Shown here: one piece after another, positions 32,902 to 40,931 of the stretch
How positions within the stretch are numbered: position 1 is the first letter of the stretch
Layout of the letters: every line of letters begins with the position of its first letter
NCBI RefSeq assembly: GCF_025847275.1
Contig: NZ_JAOZEV010000021.1
Coordinates: 1 to 49,760, forward strand
Direction: 5' to 3'
Source: Flavobacterium frigoritolerans
Lineage (GTDB): Bacteria; Bacteroidota; Bacteroidia; Flavobacteriales; Flavobacteriaceae
Length of the DNA stretch: 49,760 bases
Translations under genes and position numbers: made by a program
Notes under the pieces: generated by a model
What the model saw: the letters and a program-made list of their open reading frames with translations, nothing else
What the model was told of the DNA's origin: nothing
The model's database searches: none

Positions 32902-35730
32902 TTAAAACCACTTTCTTGTAAAAAGATTGGTTAATGTTTTAGGAGATAAGGTGACCACAAAACGTATTTTTTCACCATATTTATCTTGAGAAATTTCCCA
33001 TCCATTATTAGAATACACAGGAAAATACAATTCAAAGTAATCTGGAACAAAATTTAATCGGATACCGCTATCATATATAAATTTTTCAGAAAGACCTTTG
33101 CTTTTAATAATACCTACGTCACCATAAGCTTCTATCCAATTCCAAAGAGAATAACTCGCATTTAAGGTAGTTATCCACTGATTAGCAAATTGTGGGGTTA
33201 GTTTTGATTTAAAACCTCCTTCGGCCATTATAAATTGCTGACTAAAAACACCAGTACTTTCAGATCTGCCATAATAATTATAATCAAATAAATAATCAGT
33301 TGGACGATCAATACCGAAACTAAAATAATCAGAATTGGTATTGTTGTATAAGAAAGTTCCAGCGTACATTCTTAGATTAATTTGCCGATTGTTTTCAAAA
33401 AGCTTTCTAAATTCTATCTCACTGGCAACTTTTCCAAATTCACTTGCAAATTGTACTTCCGACATGAAATTAAAATGGTTTGTAATTTCGGTTTTGGTAT
33501 TAAAATAACGGGCATTGAACACCGAATAATTTGGACTCGAATTGTCTGTAATATAATTGCTTTTTTCTCGATTTACGATTACCTGACGTATCGTTATAAG
33601 TTGTTTTCTGTTGTCACGAAAGTTTTCTTCTCTAATTCGTAACTGTACTGATGGGTTTAACTTTAAATAAGTTGCATCTGGAGCGTAGTGAAAATAGGCT
33701 TCCGAAAAAGAATACCTTACATTGTATAAGGTGCTATTTCTAAAATTTTGAACATAAGAGAAACCCGATGAACCAGATATAGTCTTAGCTTTTATAGAGT
33801 AAGCAGGATTAATATCAAATGTAAATGGTTTGTCTAATATAGTTTTGTTATGAAAACGTATTCCAGGAGCAATCCCATCATAATAATTATAGTTAAGCGT
33901 AGGGATATAGATTATCTGATTGTAATACGGATCTTCTAAATCTTTAGCAAAATTAAATTTTATAGGACGATTGGTTGGCGAAAAACCTTTTAAGGACTTC
34001 CAGTTATTTCTCAAATTATATTCGGGAACCTCATTGTCATAATTCAAAACAATTTTGTCGGCATTTTTTCTTTCTACAGTAAATGTAGTGTCAGTGCTTT
34101 TAGTATCAATCCATTGTTTAAACATTACGTCCTTTTTCTTTACTCCGTAAACAGGAATCGGAAGATAAGTATCCGTTTTGTTTCTTATTGAGAATGTAAT
34201 ACTATCTTTTGTTTTAGAAACATTATGGAATTTATAATCTATTATTTTTCTTGAGTTTATTATAATATCAAAAAACCAATCGATATTCTTTTTTGCATTA
34301 TAATTCAATAAGCTTTCAAAATTTGTACGGCTTACTTGCTCTATTTTATTAAGTTCATAAAAATCCTGAATACTTGTTTGTACACTATTGTTACCCAAAT
34401 AATCATCTAGGTAGCTAAGGCTTAGACCTGCTCGGTATTTGCTGGCAATTTGTTCGTTAAATTTTATTAGGGTGTTTTTAGGGTCTCCTAATGGTTGATC
34501 TAGGTTTTTACGAGCCATAAGCATATAAAAATAGCTGTATTGTTCGTTAAAACTTAGATTGGTTATTTTGTAGCTTTTTAAGATTTTCATTTTCGAAAGA
34601 CTTCCCATCATTTTCTGTTCAGGGTAGTTTTCTTCAATGTATTTCATCATGACATATATTTGAATGCCATCATAAATCCAATTGTCTTTTCTGGGGTCTA
34701 AACGTAAACTGTTTTTTAAGTAAGTGTTTAAATAAGTTTTTAAGAACTTAATTTCAAACATAAACGCATCAGGAAACGGATTTATAAAAGAAGGTAATTG
34801 ATTTAAACCATAAAACGGATTTCTTTCATAATCTATTTGCGAAACAGTAATTTTATCATGCGGGTATTTACCAATATATGCATTCGTGTAATCTACAATT
34901 TTGCTTATGGCAAGAGCTTTCTGAATTTCGTTTAAATTGTTGTTCTTTAAATTTGTAGCAACCTCTAATGAACCAATTTTATAGTTGGTGTAACTATTTT
35001 TAGGCTCAATAAACATACTAAAATCAGTTCTCTTATTACCTGAATAGTTGGTATTACTATATTTTTCAAATTGTTCTTGCGAAACCTTATTTAAGTCGGT
35101 TGTTATAGTGTAATTATTCGGGACTTTTATTTCAACTTCATAATCAGTAGTGGCATTAGCAATATCATCTAGATTATAATTGTTGTATTTTATAAAACGA
35201 TGATTCTCAAATCGGGCAGGGCTCAAATACCAGTTTTTTAGGTTTAAGCTTCCGTTTTGAGAAAAACCATATTTAGTAAACTTATCACTAGGTATTTTAA
35301 CGATATAAGTAAGGTGTAACGAAATGGTTTCGTTAGGAGCTAGTTTCCGATTTAGTTTAACAACAATAAAGTCTGGATTTTTGTTTGATCTTTCCCAAGC
35401 AAGTGCCCCGTCCTGAGTATCGGTTAAGCTAATGATTGTTGTGTTTCCTCGCTCTTCGGGTTTTGCAAGATGAAATCCTCTGTAAAACTCATCCGAAAAA
35501 CGTCTGGCAAGAGGGGTGTTTTTATCCGAATATGAATTGTTCCAATCGTTAAGAACAACAGAAATTAAAGTATCATTCGATACGTTGTTAAAAGTAATTT
35601 CTTGTTTGATATTCAATGTCTTTAGCTCGAGATTTACCGCCACCGCCATTTTAGAATGATGCTGTGCATATTGTTTTATCGAACTAAATAAAACAAGAAT
35701 ACAAATAGTAAATTTAGAAAGTAACTTCAA
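32902..35730 (-). CDS. Degenerate M1-like (gluzincin-type) protein fused to an outer-membrane barrel
   Basis: 942 residues with a signal peptide (MKLLSKFTICILVLFSSIKQ, cleavage after YAQ). Residues of about 25-260 resemble the N-terminal beta domain of M1 aminopeptidases and 260-480 the helical catalytic domain. Where HExxH should stand the sequence is FEIKFLKTY (325-333), and the downstream Glu site reads NWIYDG, so the zinc ligands are missing. Residues of about 600-942 are beta-rich with aromatic strand ends and finish in Phe (TRKWF), as outer-membrane barrels do. It is likely a non-catalytic surface protein; what it binds is unknown. Confidence 0.8.
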   Translation of the reverse strand: MKLLSKFTICILVLFSSIKQYAQHHSKMAVAVNLELKTLNIKQEITFNNVSNDTLISVVLNDWNNSYSDKNTPLARRFSDEFYRGFHLAKPEERGNTTIISLTDTQDGALAWERSNKNPDFIVVKLNRKLAPNETISLHLTYIVKIPSDKFTKYGFSQNGSLNLKNWYLSPARFENHRFIKYNNYNLDDIANATTDYEVEIKVPNNYTITTDLNKVSQEQFEKYSNTNYSGNKRTDFSMFIEPKNSYTNYKIGSLEVATNLKNNNLNEIQKALAISKIVDYTNAYIGKYPHDKITVSQIDYERNPFYGLNQLPSFINPFPDAFMFEIKFLKTYLNTYLKNSLRLDPRKDNWIYDGIQIYVMMKYIEENYPEQKMMGSLSKMKILKSYKITNLSFNEQYSYFYMLMARKNLDQPLGDPKNTLIKFNEQIASKYRAGLSLSYLDDYLGNNSVQTSIQDFYELNKIEQVSRTNFESLLNYNAKKNIDWFFDIIINSRKIIDYKFHNVSKTKDSITFSIRNKTDTYLPIPVYGVKKKDVMFKQWIDTKSTDTTFTVERKNADKIVLNYDNEVPEYNLRNNWKSLKGFSPTNRPIKFNFAKDLEDPYYNQIIYIPTLNYNYYDGIAPGIRFHNKTILDKPFTFDINPAYSIKAKTISGSSGFSYVQNFRNSTLYNVRYSFSEAYFHYAPDATYLKLNPSVQLRIREENFRDNRKQLITIRQVIVNREKSNYITDNSSPNYSVFNARYFNTKTEITNHFNFMSEVQFASEFGKVASEIEFRKLFENNRQINLRMYAGTFLYNNTNSDYFSFGIDRPTDYLFDYNYYGRSESTGVFSQQFIMAEGGFKSKLTPQFANQWITTLNASYSLWNWIEAYGDVGIIKSKGLSEKFIYDSGIRLNFVPDYFELYFPVYSNNGWEISQDKYGEKIRFVVTLSPKTLTNLFTRKWF

Positions 35731-35814
35731 TGATTATCTTTAACGATTTAATAACGAAATAAATATACTATTAATTATGGAGTAATTAAGCTTAATGCAT
35801 AGAAAAAAGTATAA

Positions 35815-35840
35815 AAAAAGCTGTTATTACACAGCTTTTT
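35815..35840 (-). terminator. Terminator of the LOG-family gene
   Basis: AAAAAGCTGT at 35815-35824 pairs with ACAGCTTTTT at 35831-35840. On the minus strand it starts six bases after the stop of the gene at 35847 and is followed by T-rich sequence. Confidence 0.8.
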
Positions 35841-35846
35841 AAAATT

Positions 35847-36575
35847 TTAGAAATTAGGACTTAAATCATATTTTTTATAGAATTTATCCAGTGCTTCAAC
35901 TACTTCATCTTCAGAATCAACGATTTTGAATAAGTTTAAATCATCAGGACTTACTGTTTGTTCTTTCTCAACCAAAACAGTTTTTACCCAATCAATTAAC
36001 CCTGACCAAAATTCTTTTCCAACCAAAATGATAGGGAACTTACCGATTTTTTTCGTTTGTATTAAAGTAATTGCTTCAAACATTTCGTCAAGAGTTCCAA
36101 AACCACCTGGCATAACCACAAAACCTTGCGAATATTTCACAAACATTACTTTACGAACAAAAAAGTAGTCGAAATTTAAGTTTTTATCATGGTCAATGTA
36201 AGGGTTGAAATGTTGTTCAAAAGGCAATTCAATGTTCAGACCAACCGAAGTTCCTCCGCCTAAATGAGCACCTTTATTACCAGCTTCCATGATTCCAGGA
36301 CCACCACCAGTAATTACACCATAACCAGCTTTACTTATTTTATAAGCAATTTTCTCTGCCAATAAATAATATTTACTATCTGGTTTTGTTCTTGCCGATC
36401 CAAAAATAGATACGCACGGACCAATACGTCCCATGTTTTCATATCCATTTACAAATTCAGCCATGATTTTAAAAATCGCCCAACTATCATTGGTTCTGAT
36501 TTCGTTCCATGTTTTTTGTTTTAATCTATCTTGGATTACTTTATCTTCATCATTGTCAAAATCTTCTAATCTCAT
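35847..36575 (-). CDS. LOG family protein (TIGR00730, Rossmann fold)
   Basis: 242 residues. The substrate loop VITGGGPGIMEAGNKGA and the signature MPGGFGTLDEMFEA define the LOG (lonely guy) family, which includes cytokinin riboside 5'-monophosphate phosphoribohydrolases and nucleotide 5'-monophosphate nucleosidases. The N-terminal 60 residues (WNEIRTNDSWAIFKIMAEFV) belong to the longer bacterial subtype. In bacteria the likely role is hydrolysis of a nucleoside monophosphate to base and ribose phosphate. It is monocistronic with its own terminator. Confidence 0.9.
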   Translation of the reverse strand: MRLEDFDNDEDKVIQDRLKQKTWNEIRTNDSWAIFKIMAEFVNGYENMGRIGPCVSIFGSARTKPDSKYYLLAEKIAYKISKAGYGVITGGGPGIMEAGNKGAHLGGGTSVGLNIELPFEQHFNPYIDHDKNLNFDYFFVRKVMFVKYSQGFVVMPGGFGTLDEMFEAITLIQTKKIGKFPIILVGKEFWSGLIDWVKTVLVEKEQTVSPDDLNLFKIVDSEDEVVEALDKFYKKYDLSPNF

Positions 36576-36600
36576 TTTCTTTGTATTAATTTATTTTTTA

Positions 36601-36697
36601 AGAGCTATCCCGACCAGCTGTTTACTTGTATCTTTTTATTTTTAAAGAAAAAACAAAAAGGATACCGTTGCCATCTGGGCTAGAGCTATGTTCTTTA
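36601..36697. repeat. Dispersed hairpin-core element, copy A
   Basis: Begins AGAGCTATCCCGACCAGCTG and ends near CATCTGGGCTAGAGC. Between these ends is a hairpin, GTATC at 36628-36632 pairing with GATAC at 36661-36665 and T-runs pairing with A-runs. The ends match those of the element at 49458-49540 (GGAGCTAT ... TATCAGGGCTAG), while the hairpin cores differ. Confidence 0.6.
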
Positions 36698-36732
36698 TAG
36701 TTGCCTTTTATCTTAAAGCGGGGTGCAATATA

Positions 36733-39564
36733 CTAAGATAATTCCTTTTTCAAAAACTGTGCTGTATAACTTTTCTTATTTTTAATTATTTCTTCGGGAG
36801 TTCCTTTAGCAATAAGTTGTCCTCCACCTTTTCCGCCTTCAGGACCAATATCAATAATATAATCGGCAAGTTTTATAACATCCATATTATGCTCGATAAT
36901 TAAGATGGTATTTCCTTTATCGACTAGTTTATTAATTACATCCATAAGAACCCGAATATCTTCAAAATGTAATCCTGTAGTAGGTTCGTCAAGAATGTAG
37001 AACGTATTTCCGGTATCTTTTTTTGATAATTCTCCAGCAAGTTTAATACGTTGTGCTTCACCACCAGAAAGCGTTGTACTTTGTTGTCCAAGTGTGATAT
37101 AACCTAAACCAACATCCTGAATTGTTTTTACTTTTCTGTAAATCTTAGGAATGTTCTCAAAAAATGGAACAGCTTCATCTACAGTCATATTCAGAACATC
37201 CGAAATAGATTTTCCTTTATAGCGTATTTCAAGCGTTTCTCTATTAAAACGCTTTCCTTGGCAGGTTTCACATTCTACATAAACATCAGGTAAGAAATTC
37301 ATTTCGATAGTTCTCACACCCGAACCTTCACAGGTTTCGCAACGACCGCCTTTTACATTAAAGCTAAAACGACCTGCTTTATACCCACGAATCATACTTT
37401 CAGAAGTCATCGTAAACAGATTTCTTATTTCGGTAAAAACTTCAGTATATGTTGCAGGATTAGAGCGAGGAGTTCTACCAATCGGACTTTGGTCAATATC
37501 GATAACTTTATCAATATGTTCTAAGCCTTCTATCTTTTTATATGGTTGTGGTTTCTTTACGCCATTAAAATAATAAGCGTTCAAAATTGGGTAAAGCGTT
37601 TCGTTTATCAACGTCGATTTTCCACTTCCAGAAACTCCTGTAACACAAATCATTTTCCCTAATGGCAATTCAATTGAAACATTTTTCAGGTTATTTCCTG
37701 TTGCACCAGTAAGTTTTAAAAACTTTCCATTTCCTTCACGACGCTTTGCAGGAATTTCAATTTTCATTTCGCCATTCATGTACATAGCCGTTATGGTATG
37801 GTGCTGCAAAATTTCTGCTGGAGTTCCTTTGCTAATAATTTCACCACCATATTTTCCTGCTTTCGGTCCAATATCAATTACATAATCGGCACGTTCAATC
37901 ATGTCTTTGTCATGCTCTACAACAATAACAGAGTTCCCGATATCACGCAATTGCTCCAAAGAATGAATTAATTTTTCATTATCCCTTTGGTGTAAACCAA
38001 TACTTGGCTCATCTAGAATATATAATACACCAACCAATTGCGAACCAATTTGAGTTGCCAATCGAATACGCTGAGCTTCACCACCAGAAAGCGATTTAGA
38101 ACTTCGGCTTAAAGCCAAATAATTTAAACCAACATTCATTAAGAAGTTCAAGCGGTCTTTTATTTCTTTAACGACTTCAGAAGCAATCAAAAGTTGTTTG
38201 TCACTTAAATGACTGTTTAGATCCAAAAACCATGCAGTCAAATCAGATATATCCATATCACACAAATCGGTGATATTTTTTTCGTTTATTTTAAAAAACA
38301 AAGCTTCTTTCTTTAATCTGGAACCATGACATTCCGGACATTTTATTTCGTCCATAAAGTCTTTTGCCCAACGTTTTATTGTAGTCGAAGCACTTTCGTC
38401 ATGTTGGCTTTTGATAAAATTTGATATTCCTTCAAAATCTATTTTATAATCGCGAGCTACGCCTAGATCTTTAGAGTTTACAGTAAATTTATCTTTTCCA
38501 CCATGTAGAATCATATTCATGGCTTCATCAGAAATTTTCTCGATAGGATCGGTAATTTTAAAACCAAACTTCTCTCCAATAACTTCTAGTTGCTTGAAAA
38601 TCCATGATGATTTATATTCGCCAAGCGGAACAAATCCGCCAGCTTTAATAGATAATTTAGGATTCGGAATTATTTTTTTTATGTTGATTTCGTGTACCGT
38701 TCCCAATCCGTTACAATGAGAGCAAGCTCCCTTCGGCGAGTTGAAAGAAAATAAATTAGGCTCTGGATTTTGATATGATATTCCGGTAGACGGACACATT
38801 AAGTTACGGCTAAAATAACGTACTTCATTAGTATCTTGATCCAAAATAATCAATACATTTTCACCATGATGCATGGCAGTATTGATGCTTTCTGATAATC
38901 GTTTTTGATTGTCAGGAGTATCCTCGATTACCATTCTGTCAACAACAATTTCAATATCATGTGTTTTATAGCGATCCAGTTTCATGCCAGTAACTAAATC
39001 CTGAACTTCACCATTAACACGAACTTTTATAAATCCTTGCTTGGTTATTTGCTGGAAAAGTTCAGCATAATGTCCCTTACGTGCTTTAATTACAGGAGCA
39101 AGAATATTGATGCGTTTACCGTTAAAATCTTGAATAATTAAATCCTTGATTTGCTCATCGCTATAACTTACCATTTTTTCGCCCGTATTATAACTATAGG
39201 CATCTGCACCTCTAGCATAAAGCAAACGGAGGAAATCATAAATTTCGGTAATTGTACCTACGGTAGAACGAGGGCTTTTACTAGTTGTTTTTTGTTCGAT
39301 AGCAATTACAGGCGAAAGTCCGTCGATTTTATCAACATCAGGACGTTCCAAACCACCAAGAAACTGTCTGGCATAGGCCGAAAAAGTTTCTACATAACGA
39401 CGTTGTCCCTCAGCATAGATGGTATCAAATGCCAAAGAAGATTTCCCCGAGCCTGATAAACCAGTAATTACTACCAGTTTTTCACGAGGAATAGAAATAT
39501 CGATGTTTTTTAGGTTGTGAACTCTTGCACCAAGAACTTCAATAGTATTATTTGTATCCGACAT
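36733..39564 (-). CDS. uvrA: Excinuclease ABC subunit A
   Basis: 943 residues, the usual length of UvrA, the damage-recognition ATPase of nucleotide excision repair. Two ABC ATPase modules are present, with Walker A at GLSGSGKSSLAFD (about 35-47) and GVSGSGKSTLINE, signatures SLSGGEAQRIRLA and TLSGGEAQRIKLA, Walker B LYILDEPSIGLHQRDN and FYILDEPTTGLHFED, and the zinc-finger cysteines (CSHCNGLG, CPECHGSR, CETCEGSG, CETCQGKR). Single gene with its own promoter box. Its UvrB and UvrC partners lie outside the window. Confidence 0.98.
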   Translation of the reverse strand: MSDTNNTIEVLGARVHNLKNIDISIPREKLVVITGLSGSGKSSLAFDTIYAEGQRRYVETFSAYARQFLGGLERPDVDKIDGLSPVIAIEQKTTSKSPRSTVGTITEIYDFLRLLYARGADAYSYNTGEKMVSYSDEQIKDLIIQDFNGKRINILAPVIKARKGHYAELFQQITKQGFIKVRVNGEVQDLVTGMKLDRYKTHDIEIVVDRMVIEDTPDNQKRLSESINTAMHHGENVLIILDQDTNEVRYFSRNLMCPSTGISYQNPEPNLFSFNSPKGACSHCNGLGTVHEINIKKIIPNPKLSIKAGGFVPLGEYKSSWIFKQLEVIGEKFGFKITDPIEKISDEAMNMILHGGKDKFTVNSKDLGVARDYKIDFEGISNFIKSQHDESASTTIKRWAKDFMDEIKCPECHGSRLKKEALFFKINEKNITDLCDMDISDLTAWFLDLNSHLSDKQLLIASEVVKEIKDRLNFLMNVGLNYLALSRSSKSLSGGEAQRIRLATQIGSQLVGVLYILDEPSIGLHQRDNEKLIHSLEQLRDIGNSVIVVEHDKDMIERADYVIDIGPKAGKYGGEIISKGTPAEILQHHTITAMYMNGEMKIEIPAKRREGNGKFLKLTGATGNNLKNVSIELPLGKMICVTGVSGSGKSTLINETLYPILNAYYFNGVKKPQPYKKIEGLEHIDKVIDIDQSPIGRTPRSNPATYTEVFTEIRNLFTMTSESMIRGYKAGRFSFNVKGGRCETCEGSGVRTIEMNFLPDVYVECETCQGKRFNRETLEIRYKGKSISDVLNMTVDEAVPFFENIPKIYRKVKTIQDVGLGYITLGQQSTTLSGGEAQRIKLAGELSKKDTGNTFYILDEPTTGLHFEDIRVLMDVINKLVDKGNTILIIEHNMDVIKLADYIIDIGPEGGKGGGQLIAKGTPEEIIKNKKSYTAQFLKKELS

Positions 39565-39580
39565 AGTTTTTGCAAAAAAG

Positions 39581-39588
39581 CAAAGTTA
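39581..39588 (-). promoter_or_regulatory. Candidate -7 box of uvrA
   Basis: The minus strand reads TAACTTTG, a match to TAnnTTTG, ending 16 bases before the ATG at 39564. No LexA-type palindrome was recognised. Confidence 0.5.
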
Positions 39589-39732
39589 CCATTTTGATTT
39601 GTTCTTTTGATATAACAGTATAGAAGTTTGTGTTAAAATAGTGTATTGAATAGAACACTGATTAAATATATTCGTTATTGTGAAAACGTTGAACGATACG
39701 GATTTAATATGAGTTGTGCTAAGATAGTACGC

Positions 39733-39873
39733 GGTTGAAACGGATTCGCTATCGCGAAGACGCGGATAAAAACGGATTTTAAAAGAATGGTTAAAACTGA
39801 TTTAAACTTTGTTAAAAAAAATCCGTTTATATCCCTGTCTTTACAAAGTAAATCTGTTTCATCCGTATTCCAT
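39733..39873. repeat. Fold-back repeat of about 140 bp
   Basis: The left arm (GGTTGAAACGGATTCGCTAT ... ACGCGGATAAAAACGGATTT, 39733-39780) is nearly the reverse complement of the right arm (AATCCGTTTATATCCCTGTC ... TAAATCTGTTTCATCC, 39820-39873). The arms match at about three quarters of positions over 50 bases. It has no coding capacity and resembles the fold-back intergenic elements of other Bacteroidota. Confidence 0.7.
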
Positions 39874-39890
39874 TATGCGTATCGACTACA

Positions 39891-39930
39891 AAAAAGAAAA
39901 CGTCAACTTAATAGTTAGCGTTTTCTTTTT
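39891..39930 (-). terminator. Terminator overlapping the end of the Fic gene
   Basis: AAAAAGAAAACG at 39891-39902 pairs perfectly with CGTTTTCTTTTT at 39919-39930, with an inner AACT-TAAT-AGTT stem. The right arm lies inside the last codons (Arg-Lys-Arg-Lys-Arg) of the Fic gene. On the minus strand a T-rich stretch follows. Confidence 0.75.
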
Positions 39931-40868
39931 CGGGTTAAAATATAATCATCGATGGCTTCTTTGGTAGTGTACCAATTTCTCCCTTCTTTATATGCATCAA
40001 TCTTTCCTGTTCTAGCCAATAAACTTACATATTCCTGACCATAAGAAACGCTCGGTTCACTCACGATATTAGATATTGTTTTATATTCGGTTTCGTTACC
40101 AGGCATTGCATTCAGGTAAATAGTAAGTGTTCTTTCTAGTGCTTGGCACATTAAAAGAATGAGTTTTTGATAATTACCATTATTTGCCTGATTGAGCGCT
40201 TCGTAATATTTTTTTCTGTCATTTTTCAGAATAATAGCAGGAGGAAAACCACAGCGCATCAATAGTAAATTCATACTCAAACGTACAGTACGCCCATTAC
40301 CATCAAAAAATGGATGTATCCAAACAAATTTATGATGAAAAATTGCTGCTAACTCAATATCATTTAAACCTAATGGATTTGTATTTACAAAATCGATTAA
40401 TTCATCTAGATAATCGGAAACTTTATTAGCATTTGGAGGCATAAAATTAGCACCTGAAATTCGAACTCCACCATTACGAATGCGTCCTGCAAAATCATCT
40501 TCGATGGAGCGTAATACTAATCCATGAAGTGAAAGAATGTCTATGCTTCGAAGCTTGTAATTATCGTTTACAATCGAATATAAATAATCAATGGCTTTAT
40601 CGTGGTTATGAGTTTCAAAATGTTCTCGAAGAGATTTTCCTTTTATAGTAATTCCTTCCTGAATTACCATTTGAGTTTCTCGCAAACTCATAGTGTTACC
40701 TTCGATACTATTGGAATTGTATGTCCATTCTATCGATAAGCTTTCGCGAATTTTATGCAAAGCAATATTTGGCAATGGTCTGCTGGCTTGCAAATCTTGT
40801 TTTTTCTGGTAGAGTCTTTCAAATGTTGATTGAAATTCTGTTCTATATGTTAAGTCTATGTTCCACAT
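39915..40868 (-). CDS. Fic family protein with inhibitory helix and DNA-binding-like C-terminus
   Basis: 317 residues. The Fic core HPFFDGNGRTVRLSMNLLLM (about 188-207) has the catalytic His and the anion/ATP-binding GNGR. The segment TYNSNSIEGNTMS near residue 53 fits the [ST]xxxE[GN] inhibitory helix, placing it in the class with an N-terminal self-inhibitory motif. The last 45 residues (SYGQEYVSLLARTGKIDAYK, NWYTTKEAIDDYI) resemble an HTH_17/excisionase-like domain. Fic proteins transfer AMP or other nucleotide groups to target hydroxyls; the target here is unknown. No antitoxin gene is adjacent. Confidence 0.92.
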   Translation of the reverse strand: MWNIDLTYRTEFQSTFERLYQKKQDLQASRPLPNIALHKIRESLSIEWTYNSNSIEGNTMSLRETQMVIQEGITIKGKSLREHFETHNHDKAIDYLYSIVNDNYKLRSIDILSLHGLVLRSIEDDFAGRIRNGGVRISGANFMPPNANKVSDYLDELIDFVNTNPLGLNDIELAAIFHHKFVWIHPFFDGNGRTVRLSMNLLLMRCGFPPAIILKNDRKKYYEALNQANNGNYQKLILLMCQALERTLTIYLNAMPGNETEYKTISNIVSEPSVSYGQEYVSLLARTGKIDAYKEGRNWYTTKEAIDDYILTRKRKR

Positions 40869-40875
40869 AATACCA

Positions 40876-40883
40876 CAAAGATA
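40876..40883 (-). promoter_or_regulatory. Candidate -7 box of the Fic gene, very close to the start codon
   Basis: The minus strand reads TATCTTTG only seven bases before the ATG at 40868. Transcription would start two to four bases before the codon, giving a nearly leaderless mRNA. Confidence 0.5.
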
Positions 40884-40931
40884 TGTCTTAATATCGGATA
40901 ATTATAATTTTAAACCTATCCGATGTTAAGG

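Larger units (their letters stand above)
39565..39914. other. Intergenic gap dominated by a fold-back repeat
   Basis: Apart from the uvrA promoter box at 39581-39588, this gap holds the fold-back element at 39733-39873 and the first arm of the Fic terminator. No gene was seen. Confidence 0.65.
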
